The notes beneath the pieces are model-generated. The model was given only the letters and a program-made list of their open reading frames with translations. It searched no databases and was not told the origin of the DNA. This document shows positions 1-10,439 of a stretch of DNA of 33,609 nt, piece by piece; position 1 is the stretch's first letter; each line of letters begins with the position of its first letter. The translations under genes were made by a program, and so were the position numbers. The stretch comes from Nocardia carnea (GTDB lineage: Bacteria > Actinomycetota > Actinomycetes > Mycobacteriales > Mycobacteriaceae): the NCBI RefSeq assembly GCF_029869215.1, contig NZ_JARWPM010000372.1, positions 1-33,609 on the forward strand, given 5' to 3'.

Positions 1-149
1 CACCAAGGGGTGTCGGGCGCGGGTTTGAGCACGATCGTGTTGCCCGCGGCCAGCGCCGGACCCAGTTTCGCGAAATTGATCTGGTGCGGGAAGTTCCACG
101 GTGTGATCGCCCCGACCACGCCCACGGCTGCCACCCCCCCCGGCCGGCC
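1..149 (-). pseudogene. Aldehyde dehydrogenase fragment (partial, N-terminus missing)
   Basis: Read on the minus strand, bases 122 down to 1 encode [14 protein letters not shown], then [15 protein letters not shown] and [11 protein letters not shown]. This is the hallmark cofactor-binding stretch of NAD(P)-dependent aldehyde dehydrogenases, around residues 130-180 of a full protein. The gene runs off the left edge. Upstream of GVVG the reading is GRPGGVAAV, which does not look like the family, and an in-frame TAG lies at 150-152, so the first 130 or so residues are absent. bluB ends only about 20 bases away. Either this is a real gene remnant or the contig end is chimeric. The C-rich run at 134-140 beside the break favours an assembly problem. 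The family assignment is firm; the status is uncertain. Confidence 0.55.
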
Positions 150-172
150 CTATCCCCGGGCCGCCCGGTTCG

Positions 173-805
173 TCACTGTGTCCGGTCCTCGGTGTAGCTC
201 TCGTAATGCACCGCCCGGTCCAGGGGCCGCCGATCACGCCAGCCGAAACGCTCGAGGTCGGGTACCCGCTGGAACTCGCTCACCGGGCCGATACAGAGCC
301 AGGCCACCGGCCGGATACCGGTGGGCAGGCCGATGAGGCCGGCCAGGAACGGCGCGTCGTAGAACGACACCCATCCGACGCCGACCTGTTCCGCGGTCGC
401 GGCCAGCCACAGATTCTGGATCGCGAGAACAGTGGAGTACACGCCGGTTTCGGCGACGGTGGCGCGGCCGAGGATATGCGGCCCGCCGCGGGCGTCGTCG
501 TGGACCACCACGATCCCGGTTCCGCTCTCCTCGATCCCCTCGATCTTGATCGGATCGAAGGTGCGCGCCCGGTCGGCCGGTAACGACCGGGCGAACTCGA
601 GGCGCTTCTCCGCCACGTGGGCCGCGAACTTCCGCAGCGTGGCACGGTTGCGCACGAGTACGAAATCCCACGGCTGCGAATTTCCGACGCTCGGCGCGCA
701 ATGCGCCGCCTCGAGAATCCGCCACAGGACGGCGTCGTCGACCACTTCCCCGGTGAACTCGGCCCGGACATCACGCCGCGTCCTGATCGCCTCGTACACA
801 CTCAT
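173..805 (-). CDS. bluB: 5,6-dimethylbenzimidazole synthase BluB (nitroreductase family)
   Basis: A 210-residue flavin enzyme that, in characterised BluB, uses FMNH2 and oxygen to turn FMN into 5,6-dimethylbenzimidazole, the lower ligand of cobalamin. Visible family features are an RTRRDVRAEF start, LEAAHCAPSVGNSQPWDFVL near residue 30-50 and GVGWVSFYD in the C-terminal half. The last two are typical of BluB rather than of generic nitroreductases. The start MSVYEAI is chosen because the nitroreductase fold begins there. GCGGAG abuts the ATG, so the ribosome site is weak. A longer start at 892 (240 residues) is possible but its extra residues are not family-like and fall in a hairpin. No other cobalamin gene is present. 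A strong hairpin separates it from the desaturase upstream, so it may be transcribed independently. Confidence 0.85.
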   Translation of the reverse strand: MSVYEAIRTRRDVRAEFTGEVVDDAVLWRILEAAHCAPSVGNSQPWDFVLVRNRATLRKFAAHVAEKRLEFARSLPADRARTFDPIKIEGIEESGTGIVVVHDDARGGPHILGRATVAETGVYSTVLAIQNLWLAATAEQVGVGWVSFYDAPFLAGLIGLPTGIRPVAWLCIGPVSEFQRVPDLERFGWRDRRPLDRAVHYESYTEDRTQ

Positions 806-877
806 CTCCGCAGCACCCACCGCATCAGTATCTATGGTGTGCCGGGCCCGCCGGACCGGTTCGCCGCTCCGAACAAT

Positions 878-917
878 GGTGGCGGCCCGCATGGAGGTCT
901 CTATGCGGGCCGCCACC
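878..917 (-). terminator. 15-bp perfect hairpin between desaturase and bluB
   Basis: GGTGGCGGCCCGCAT (878-892) and ATGCGGGCCGCCACC (903-917) pair perfectly over 15 bp with a 10-nt loop. It lies 23 bases after the desaturase stop (at 940) in the minus direction. There is no U-run, as is common in high-GC actinobacteria. It probably terminates the desaturase transcript. Confidence 0.6.
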
Positions 918-939
918 GGCGAGCGCAAACCGCCGGGTG

Positions 940-2211
940 TCAGTGCGCCGGCGCGGCGGGCACGGGTGCGGGGGAACGCCGGGAGAACCGGCGCCGGCCC
1001 TCGGCGATCGCGGTGCGCAGGCCGCGCCGCTTGCCGGTCACCGGGTCGATGGTGGCGACGGCCCGGCCGTTGAATTTGCGCTCCGAAGCCGTTTCCGGGG
1101 CGTCGTCGGCGGTGTGCCGGAGGTATTTGTTCGGCAACGACAGTTTGAGGATCGTCCGCCACGCTTTGAAGTACTGGACGGGCAGCGAACCGGTGGTGTA
1201 CGGCAGGTCGTACTTATCGCACAGTTCGCGCACCCGGACAGCGACCTCGGCATACCGGTTACTGGGCAGATCCGGGAAGAGGTGATGCTCGATCTGGTGG
1301 CTGAGATTACCGGTCATGAAATGCATGAGCTTGCCGCCGGAGATATTGGCGCTGCCCAGCATCTGCCGCAGGTACCACTGCGCCTGGCTCTCGTTGTCGA
1401 TATCGGCCTTGGTGAACTTCTCGGCGCCGTCGGGGAAGTGACCGCAGAAGATCACGGCATTGGACCAGATATTGCGGATCACGTTCGCGGCGAAATTGGC
1501 GGTGAGGGTGTGGAAGAAGGACGGGCCCGTCAGCAGCGGGAAGACCACGTAGTCCTTGAGCGCCTGCTTCTTCATCTTCGCCAGTGCCTCGTCGACCTTC
1601 CGGTCGAATTCGGCGCGTTCCGGCGTTCCGGGTTTCACCTTCCCGGCCGCGACCTTGCCGAGTTCCAGGTGCTGGATCGCGACCCCGTACTCGAAGAGCG
1701 ACTGCAGGATGAGGTTGTACACCGGGTTGCCGATATTGAACGGCTTCCAGCGCTGATCACGGGTGACCCGCAGCAGGCCGTAGCCGATATCGTCGTCCAT
1801 GCCGAGCACGTTGGTGTACTTGTGGTGCAGGTAGTTGTGGGTGTGTTTCCAGTGCTTGGCCGCGCCGGCGTTATCCCATTCCCAGTGGGTGGAGTGGATT
1901 TCCGGATCGTTCATCCAGTCCCACTGCCCGTGCATCACGTTGTGCCCGATCTCCATGTTCTCGATGATCTTGGCGGTGCTCAGCAAGGCCACGCCGGCGA
2001 ACCAGGCGGGGGGCAGGAAACTGGCGAACAGAACGGTGCGACCACTGAATTCGAGGGCACGCTGCAACCGGATGACGTTGCGGATGTATCGGGCGTCGCG
2101 CTCGCCGCGTGTCGATTCGATGTCTCGGCGAATCGCGTCGAACTCTGCTCCGAGCGCTTCCACATCCGCCTCGGTGAGGTGCGCGTATTCCTTGACATCC
2201 GATATAGCCAT
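940..2211 (-). CDS. DesA3-type stearoyl-CoA delta-9 desaturase (second copy)
   Basis: A 423-residue membrane di-iron acyl-CoA desaturase, closely similar along its whole length to M. tuberculosis DesA3 (Rv3229c), which makes oleoyl-CoA from stearoyl-CoA. All three histidine boxes are intact: GHNVMHG (H90, H94), THNYLHHKYT (H125, H129, H130) and HQIEHHLFP (H305, H309, H310). The ADDAPETASERKF and DPVTGKRRGL stretches near the C-terminus are also typical. It follows its paralogue with a 218-bp spacer holding its own operator and promoter. There is no Shine-Dalgarno sequence. TAGTGT sits 7 nt before the ATG, so a leaderless transcript is likely. Electrons are probably supplied by the reductase encoded two genes upstream. 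Confidence 0.9.
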   Translation of the reverse strand: MAISDVKEYAHLTEADVEALGAEFDAIRRDIESTRGERDARYIRNVIRLQRALEFSGRTVLFASFLPPAWFAGVALLSTAKIIENMEIGHNVMHGQWDWMNDPEIHSTHWEWDNAGAAKHWKHTHNYLHHKYTNVLGMDDDIGYGLLRVTRDQRWKPFNIGNPVYNLILQSLFEYGVAIQHLELGKVAAGKVKPGTPERAEFDRKVDEALAKMKKQALKDYVVFPLLTGPSFFHTLTANFAANVIRNIWSNAVIFCGHFPDGAEKFTKADIDNESQAQWYLRQMLGSANISGGKLMHFMTGNLSHQIEHHLFPDLPSNRYAEVAVRVRELCDKYDLPYTTGSLPVQYFKAWRTILKLSLPNKYLRHTADDAPETASERKFNGRAVATIDPVTGKRRGLRTAIAEGRRRFSRRSPAPVPAAPAH

Positions 2212-2217
2212 GCGGGC

Positions 2218-2248
2218 TACACTACCGTAAGTTACGCCACCGTAGGTT
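2218..2248 (-). promoter_or_regulatory. Tandem operator and promoter of the second desaturase
   Basis: On the plus strand TACACTACCGTA (2218-2229) and TACGCCACCGTA (2233-2244) are direct repeats 15 bp apart, and each is a partial dyad (TAC...GTA). The second lies inside GTTACGCCACCGTAGGTT (2231-2248), which recurs with two mismatches upstream of the reductase gene at 5204. On the minus strand the sites overlap -10 candidates TACGGT and TAGTGT, so a bound protein would block transcription. A TetR-type repressor is inferred. No obvious partner gene is in the window. Confidence 0.6.
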
Positions 2249-2429
2249 TGGAGATATTGGCAGAAAATGTGGTGTGCACCCTATTGCAGGTCCCAAAACG
2301 GGGTGCTATTGCGGACCCGCCGATGGCGTGGGTCACTCCCGGAGTTCCAACACATGATCGGCTGCTTCCGCGCGCACATTACAACCCGCAGCGAACTTTC
2401 GCGCGGCGAGTTCCCGGCGCGAGCCGGAT

Positions 2430-3803
2430 TCAGCCGGCCGGCTGCGCCGTATTCGCCTTCCGCAGCGCATGCCGGGCCCGCCGCAGCAGTTCTCTTTCCT
2501 GCCGGGCCTTCTCCCGAACCGAACGCTGGGCGGCCCGCAACATCTCCTTTTCCTGCTGAGCCTTGGCCCGCAGCGCGACCTTCGCCTCGTGCAGGGCCGA
2601 TTTCAAACCGCGCCGCTTCCCGGTGGCCGGGTCGATACTCCACGGCCGGTGTTCGGCACCCGGCGCCGTGAGCCCGGCGAATTTCCGTTCCGAGGAGGTC
2701 TCCGGAGCGTCGTCGGCGGTACGGCGCAGGAACCGGTCGGGCAGGGCCAGTTTGTGGATGGTGCGGAAAGCCAGGAGATACTGCTTGCCCAGCGAGCCGG
2801 TGGTATACGGCAGATCGTATTTCTCGCACAGTGCGCGCACCGCCACCGCGACCTCCGGATAGCGGTTGCTCGGCAGATCGGGGAAGAGATGGTGTTCGAT
2901 CTGGTAGCTCAGATTGCCGCTCATGAAGCCCATCGCCGGCCCCGCGGAGAAATTCGCGCTCCCCAGCATCTGTCGCAAATACCATTCGCCGCGGGTTTCA
3001 CCCGCGAGCTGTTCCTCGGTGAACTTCTCCGCGCCGTCGGGGAAGTGGCCGCAGAAGATGACCGCGTAGGCCCACAGGTTGCGGACCAGGTTCGCGGTGG
3101 CATTGGCCTTCAGGGTGGCGGTGAACGCGGGCCCGGTGAGTGCCGGGTAGATCAGGAAATCCTTGGCGACCTGCCGCACGATCTTGCGACCGAACAGTTT
3201 GTTCGGTTCGGAGCCGAGCTGGAACCGGGGCACGCCGGAAAGTTGTTTCTCGATCTTCCAGTCGTGCAGCGCGATACCCCATTCGAAGGCCGCCGCCAGC
3301 ACGATATTGGCCAGCGGCTGCACCAGGTGGATGGGCCGCCACTGCTCGTCGCGGGTCATCCGCAGGATGCCGAAACCGAGATCCTCGTCGCGTCCGAGGA
3401 CATTGGTGTAGGTGTGGTGGGAGTAGTTGTGTGCCCGCCGCCACTGCGCCGACGGCCCGGTCATATCCCACTCCCAGTTCGTGGAGTGGATTTCCGGATC
3501 GTTCATCCAATCCCACTGGCCGTGGCTGATGTTGTGCCCCAGCTCCATGTTCTCGATGATCTTGGCGACCGACAGCATCGCCGTGCCGGCCAGCCAGGCC
3601 CAGCGGTTGCGGCTACCGAACAGCACTGCCCGGGCCGCGATCTCCAGGCCGCGCTGGGCGGCGATGGTGCGGCGGATATAGCGGGCATCGCGTTCACCGA
3701 GGGACTGCTCGACCGACCGGCGGATACCGTCGAGTTCCTGACCCAGCGTCTCGACATCGGTATCGGTGAGGTGGGCAAAGGCCCTGATGTCGGTGATGGC
3801 CAC
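2430..3803 (-). CDS. desA3: DesA3-type stearoyl-CoA delta-9 desaturase (first copy, extended C-terminus)
   Basis: A 457-residue acyl-CoA desaturase, paralogue of the gene downstream, with the DesA3 opening VAITDIRAFAHLTD. The GTG start at 3803 is set by AGAAGGG seven or so bases upstream and by alignment with DesA3; the frame stays open upstream but without homology. The histidine boxes are GHNISHG (H90, H94) and AHNYSHHTYT (H125, H129, H130). The third reads YQIEHHLFP, with Tyr300 where the paralogue has His; the core QxxHH is kept. The last 55 or so residues form a Lys/Arg/Glu/Ala-rich tail, probably helical or coiled-coil, longer than in the paralogue. The gene lies 209 bp after the reductase and is probably cotranscribed with it, as Rv3230c and desA3 are in M. 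tuberculosis. Confidence 0.9.
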   Translation of the reverse strand: MAITDIRAFAHLTDTDVETLGQELDGIRRSVEQSLGERDARYIRRTIAAQRGLEIAARAVLFGSRNRWAWLAGTAMLSVAKIIENMELGHNISHGQWDWMNDPEIHSTNWEWDMTGPSAQWRRAHNYSHHTYTNVLGRDEDLGFGILRMTRDEQWRPIHLVQPLANIVLAAAFEWGIALHDWKIEKQLSGVPRFQLGSEPNKLFGRKIVRQVAKDFLIYPALTGPAFTATLKANATANLVRNLWAYAVIFCGHFPDGAEKFTEEQLAGETRGEWYLRQMLGSANFSAGPAMGFMSGNLSYQIEHHLFPDLPSNRYPEVAVAVRALCEKYDLPYTTGSLGKQYLLAFRTIHKLALPDRFLRRTADDAPETSSERKFAGLTAPGAEHRPWSIDPATGKRRGLKSALHEAKVALRAKAQQEKEMLRAAQRSVREKARQERELLRRARHALRKANTAQPAG

Positions 3804-3947
3804 CGGCGTCCCTTCTGTAGGCGCGATAGGTAAGGACGAGCGCGGGCGCCGCCGCGTCTCCGGCCGTGCGCGCTCGCCTGCCGACTCGTCGGCCACACTG
3901 CCGGTCCGTGCCGGACAGCAACCGCGAACACGTCACCGTGATCTGTC

Positions 3948-3963
3948 CTGCTCGGCCGAGCAG
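3948..3963. repeat. 16-bp perfect palindrome in the reductase-desaturase spacer
   Basis: CTGCTCGGCCGAGCAG reads the same on both strands. It is the only strong symmetry in the 209-bp spacer (3804-4012). It could fold as a short hairpin that trims expression between the two genes, or be chance in GC-rich DNA. Confidence 0.3.
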
Positions 3964-4012
3964 CCCACGGTTCACCCCGAGAATACCCGCGACCGGTGGC
4001 GGCCCGGCAGGC

Positions 4013-5146
4013 TCAGACGTCGAGAGTGCAGTCGCCTGCCGCGGCGGAGATACAGGTCTGCACCTTTTCCCCTTCGAACCGTTCGGTGCCGTTGCGCAGA
4101 TCGCGGGCATGTCCCGCACTCAAGGTGACCACACAGGTCTGGCAGATGCCCATCCGGCAGCCGAACGGCAGCTGAACACCGGCGGATTCACCGGCTTCCA
4201 GCAGCGTGGTGGCGCCGTCGACGGTGACGGTGCGGCCGGTTTTACCGAAGGTGACGGTGCCGCCCTCGGTGGTCGCCGAACGTTCCACCTCGAAGCGCTC
4301 CACATGCAGTGCGTTGCCGAGACCGGCTCCGTGCCAATGTTTCTCGATCTCGTCGAGCATGCCGAGGGGCCCGCACGCCCAGGTCTGGCGTTCCCGCCAG
4401 TCCGGGTACAGCTGGTCGAGCGCGGCCGGGGCGAATTTGCCCTTTTCCGCGGTGAGATGGATATGCGAGACGAACCCCGGATGCCGCCGGTGCAGCTCCT
4501 CGAGTTCCCCGGCGAACATGACTTCCTCGGCGGTGCGTGCGGAGTGGATATGCACCACATCGGTGACCGAATCGCGGCGGTCCAAGGCGCGCAGCATGGA
4601 CATGACGGGCGTGATTCCGGATCCGGCGGTGAGGAACAGCACCTTGGCCGGCGGGGGCGACGGCAGCACGAACGCCCCCTGCGGGGCGGCCAGCCGGACA
4701 ACGGTGCCGGGAGTCACGCCGTTGACGAGGTGACTGGACAGGAATCCCTCCGGCATCGCTTTGACGGCGATGGCGATGACCTTCTTGCCGTAACGCGGGT
4801 CGTTCCAGTCGGGCGGGCTGGTGAGCGAATACGACCGCCAATGCCAGCGGCCGTCGACCAGGATGCCGATACCGATGTACTGGCCGGGTTCGTAGCGGAA
4901 ATCGAAACCCCAGCCCGGTTTGATCACCAGGGTGGCCGAATCGGCGGTCTCCTTGCGGACATCGACCACGCGGCCCCGCAGTTCCCGCGCCGACCACAGC
5001 GGGTTCGCCAGATGCAGGTAGTCGTCGGGCAGCAACGGGGTGGTCGCGCGGGCGACCGCCCCGCGCAGCACATTGAGCCGTCCACCGCGTTCGGCCACCT
5101 GGGCCGCCGGAGCTTCCAGCCACTCCCGGACATTCTCGAGAAACAT
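4013..5146 (-). CDS. Ferredoxin-NAD(P)H oxidoreductase for the desaturases (Rv3230c-like)
   Basis: A 377-residue flavin and iron-sulfur reductase that passes electrons from NAD(P)H through FAD and a 2Fe-2S centre. M. tuberculosis Rv3230c does this for DesA3. Domains in order are an FAD-binding barrel with RSYSLTSPP (residues 104-112), an NAD(P) domain with [11 protein letters not shown] (175-185) and CGPLGM (near 258), then a C-terminal plant-type ferredoxin domain. Its cluster cysteines are C330, C335, C338 ([12 protein letters not shown]) and C365. The nearest Shine-Dalgarno match, AGAAGGA, is about 13 nt from the ATG, rather far. A 60-bp leader contains an operator shared with the second desaturase. 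Gene order reductase then desaturases, all on one strand, supports a desaturase electron-transfer role. Confidence 0.88.
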   Translation of the reverse strand: MFLENVREWLEAPAAQVAERGGRLNVLRGAVARATTPLLPDDYLHLANPLWSARELRGRVVDVRKETADSATLVIKPGWGFDFRYEPGQYIGIGILVDGRWHWRSYSLTSPPDWNDPRYGKKVIAIAVKAMPEGFLSSHLVNGVTPGTVVRLAAPQGAFVLPSPPPAKVLFLTAGSGITPVMSMLRALDRRDSVTDVVHIHSARTAEEVMFAGELEELHRRHPGFVSHIHLTAEKGKFAPAALDQLYPDWRERQTWACGPLGMLDEIEKHWHGAGLGNALHVERFEVERSATTEGGTVTFGKTGRTVTVDGATTLLEAGESAGVQLPFGCRMGICQTCVVTLSAGHARDLRNGTERFEGEKVQTCISAAAGDCTLDV

Positions 5147-5203
5147 CGCTGCCGTGTCGTCCTTCTGTCGTCGTGGCCACCCGCGGCGACCGCCTGCCCA
5201 CAG

Positions 5204-5221
5204 GTTACGGCATCGTAGGTT
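5204..5221 (-). promoter_or_regulatory. Operator upstream of the reductase, matching the desaturase operator
   Basis: GTTACGGCATCGTAGGTT differs from the site at 2231-2248 in two of 18 bases, and flanking bases also match. The core TACGGCATCGTA has dyad arms TACG and CGTA. On the minus strand TACGAT (5212-5217) is a fair -10, so the site would overlap the promoter. It is 58 nt from the start codon. Confidence 0.6.
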
Positions 5222-5280
5222 GGGCGGGGTTCGTGCGCCGTCACAACGATCGCCGGCTCATTCCGGACGCGGCCGGTGCC

Positions 5281-5784
5281 TCACAGCAGCTCGAGCAGGA
5301 AGGGCAGCTCCTGGGTGGCATACCAGGCGAGCTGGTGATCTTCGGCATCGCCCAGGACGAACTCGGCATCCTCGTCGCCGAGGTCGGCGGCGTCGATGAC
5401 CTCTACGGCCTTCGCCACGTCGGCCTCGGCCTCGGCCAGATCCATATGGACCGAGCCGACCCGGGTGTACTCGATCGGGCCGTCCAGTTTGACGACCGCG
5501 TCGTCGAGATCCGGGCGCAGGGTCGCACCGGTGACATCGACCGCGATCACCGCGCGCCGGTACATGGGGGCCGAGGAACTGTGGATCTCGTCGGCGAGCA
5601 GGCGCAGCGAGGCGCGCGCGGCCTCCGCCATGGCGGCCTCCGCGAGTTCCTCGTCGTCGCCCGAGGCGTAGGCCTCGCGCAAGGCGGGAGTGAGGGCGAA
5701 GGCCGTCCCGCCCACCGCGTGCAGTTCGCGTTTGTCCACGAGTTCCCGCAGCATGGCCACGGTGGCCGGGACGTACACGCGCAT
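5281..5784 (-). CDS. Conserved actinobacterial protein, DUF6912-like (Rv3231c-like)
   Basis: A 167-residue acidic cytoplasmic protein without signal peptide or membrane segment. It begins MRVYVPATVAMLRELVD and has an Ala/Glu-rich helical middle (about residues 50-80), then YRRAVIAVDV and a C-terminal EDAEFVLGDAEDHQLAW segment. It resembles M. tuberculosis Rv3231c, which also sits beside the desA3 reductase gene and a tgs gene. Function is unknown. The start lies 10 bases after the acyltransferase stop, so the two are probably one operon. No clear ribosome site is seen, which suggests translational coupling. A role near lipid metabolism is suggested only by position. Confidence 0.75.
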   Translation of the reverse strand: MRVYVPATVAMLRELVDKRELHAVGGTAFALTPALREAYASGDDEELAEAAMAEAARASLRLLADEIHSSSAPMYRRAVIAVDVTGATLRPDLDDAVVKLDGPIEYTRVGSVHMDLAEAEADVAKAVEVIDAADLGDEDAEFVLGDAEDHQLAWYATQELPFLLELL

Positions 5785-5794
5785 GGTCTTGCGG

Positions 5795-7201
5795 TCAGAG
5801 GCAGGCACCGAGTAACTCCTCCATCGATTCGGGCACCGACGCGGCCAGCACCCCGATATCGGCCATCGCCTCGCGGTCGGCGTTGAGTCCGTAGTAGATC
5901 TGCCCGTCGTAGGACGAGATCCCGATACTCGTGGCCTGGTTGCGCAGCAGCGGCGAAACCGGGTACATCTCCAGCATCCGCGCACCGCCGACGAACATGG
6001 GCGTCTGCGGGCCCGGCGCGTTGGTGATCACCACATTGAACGTATGGTCTGCGAACGTACTCGCCGCCCGCACGCTCATCGCGTGCAGGCTGGCGGGTGC
6101 GAACCCGGCCAGATGCACCAGCGTACGGGCGCGCACCGCATGCCGCTGCCGGCCGTCGTCGGAGGTCGCGTGGGCGATATGCGACAACCGCATCACCGGG
6201 CTCGGCTCGCCCACCGGCAGGTCGATCAGCAGGGGTGTGATCTCGCTGGGCAGCGTGCGCCCGGTACGCGGTTCGCCGCCGTAGCCCGATATCGGGACCA
6301 CGGCGCGCAGTACGGTCGATTCGGTCAGCCCCTTGTTGCGGGAGAGCAACCAGTTGCGCAGCGCCCCGGTCACCACGGCGAGCACCACATCGTTGATCGT
6401 GCATCCGGCCTGTTCGTGCACGCGTTTGTAGTCGGCCAGATCGGTCACCGCGGTGGCGAACCGGCGCTGCCGGCAGGTGCGGGCGTTCAGCGGGCTGTCC
6501 GGGGTGCCGCTGGCCATCGAGCGCACCGTCGCCGCGACCGTGTCCAGCGTCCGGCCCGCCGCGCCGACCAGCCCGGCCGCGTTCGCGCCGGCCTCTCGCA
6601 GCACCTCGACCACCGACGCCGGTTGCGCGGCGAGATGCCCGAGCGCTCCCAGTAGTAGATCGGTATCGCTGGGTTCGCGGCCGGGGTGCCACCGGTCGTC
6701 GGCGATTTCGCGGGGAGATTCGGCGGCATCGGCGAGTACATGCCCGATCTCCAAGGCCGCGTCGCCGTCGACCAGGGCGGCGTGGGACTTGATGTAGAGG
6801 GCGCAGCGCCCGCCGGACAGGCCCTCGATCAGGTATATCTCCCACAGCGGCCGGGACGGGTCCAGAGGACGTGAGCCCAGCCGGGCCACCAGCTCGTGCA
6901 GTTGGTCGTCGCTCCCCGGCGACGGCAGTGCGGAACGGCGGATGTGATAGGTGATATCGAGCCGGCTGTCCTCGACCCATACCGGCCGGCCCAGCGAGAG
7001 GGGGACCTCGCGCACCTTGCGCCGGTACCGGGGAACCAGCGGCAGCCGGGCTTCGACCAGATCGACCAGCGCCGGGTAGTCGAGCAACCGATCGTCGCCG
7101 GCGGAGTTGTCCAGGACGATCAGCGAACCGATATGTACCGGGTGAGTGGTCGATTCCAGCCGGAAGAAGTCGGCGTCCTGCGGTGTCAGCCTGGCTATCA
7201 C
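5795..7201 (-). CDS. Wax ester synthase/diacylglycerol acyltransferase family protein (Tgs-like)
   Basis: A 468-residue member of the WS/DGAT family, which esterifies diacylglycerol or fatty alcohols with acyl-CoA to make storage lipid. Supporting stretches are LTPQDADFFRLE at the N-terminus, PLDPSRPLWEIYLIEGL (about 112-128), AGCTINDVVLAVVTGALR and the C-terminal FNVVITNAPGP. The active-site motif HHxxxDG reads HAALVDG (residues 140-146): the second, catalytic histidine is Ala141 (codon 6779-6781). Enzyme activity is therefore doubtful. The GTG start at 7201 has AAGGGG upstream and gives the usual family length; a GTG at 7270 is possible. It is divergent from secA and followed at once by the DUF6912-like gene. 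M. tuberculosis has tgs3 in the equivalent neighbourhood. Confidence 0.85.
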   Translation of the reverse strand: MIARLTPQDADFFRLESTTHPVHIGSLIVLDNSAGDDRLLDYPALVDLVEARLPLVPRYRRKVREVPLSLGRPVWVEDSRLDITYHIRRSALPSPGSDDQLHELVARLGSRPLDPSRPLWEIYLIEGLSGGRCALYIKSHAALVDGDAALEIGHVLADAAESPREIADDRWHPGREPSDTDLLLGALGHLAAQPASVVEVLREAGANAAGLVGAAGRTLDTVAATVRSMASGTPDSPLNARTCRQRRFATAVTDLADYKRVHEQAGCTINDVVLAVVTGALRNWLLSRNKGLTESTVLRAVVPISGYGGEPRTGRTLPSEITPLLIDLPVGEPSPVMRLSHIAHATSDDGRQRHAVRARTLVHLAGFAPASLHAMSVRAASTFADHTFNVVITNAPGPQTPMFVGGARMLEMYPVSPLLRNQATSIGISSYDGQIYYGLNADREAMADIGVLAASVPESMEELLGACL

Positions 7202-7498
7202 GCTGGTGTCTGCCCCTTCGGAGTCCGGAATCCGGACTCCATTGTGACCAGTCGGCAGGCGTTCCCGCACTATTGTGTGGATTTTCCGATACCGAATTCT
7301 GGTGCTTGTGTCCGGTCCTGTGCCGGTATACGGGCTACTGGCGGAAATGTGACGCCGGGCGCGGTGGGCGGGTGCGCGACGGCGCCTACCATGGGAGCCG
7401 CATTACCATGAAGCAAGCTGCGGCTACGCGCGCCCATCCGCGGGCGGCGCAGCCGTGAACATCGGAGCCGAAACCGACCCAGAGGACTGACGAGACTC
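7202..7498. promoter_or_regulatory. Divergent acyltransferase/secA intergenic region with an inverted repeat
   Basis: No gene was found in these 297 bases. GGAGTCCGG (7220-7228) and CCGGACTCC (7232-7240) form a perfect 9-bp inverted repeat with a 3-nt centre, directly upstream of the acyltransferase ribosome site. It could be an operator or a leader hairpin. Toward secA, TACCAT occurs at 7387-7392 and again shortly after, and either could be a -10. No confident -35 was seen. Confidence 0.4.
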
Positions 7499-10360
<2,862 letters not shown>

Positions 10361-10371
10361 TCCGGGCCGTG

Positions 10372-10411
10372 ACGGCGGCGTCCCACCAGCGCGGTGGGGC
10401 GCCGCCGTTTT
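10372..10411 (+). terminator. Rho-independent terminator of secA
   Basis: ACGGCGGCGTCCCACC (10372-10387) pairs with GGTGGGGCGCCGCCGT (10393-10408) over 16 bp with one G-U pair and a 5-nt loop, followed by a T run. It lies 12 bases after the secA stop. Confidence 0.85.
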
Positions 10412-10439
10412 CGTGCGGTGACCCGCTGTACCGGGGCGT

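Noticed and set aside
806..1162. N-terminal extension of bluB to 329 residues
   Set aside because: The extra residues are Arg-rich, overlap the desaturase gene and have no nitroreductase homology.
937..3833. 540- and 454-residue open frames on the plus strand
   Set aside because: Antisense of the two desaturases; no recognisable domain and desaturase motifs are intact on the other strand.
5547..6980. 477-residue minus-strand frame
   Set aside because: Arg/Gly/Pro-rich out-of-frame reading of the acyltransferase gene.
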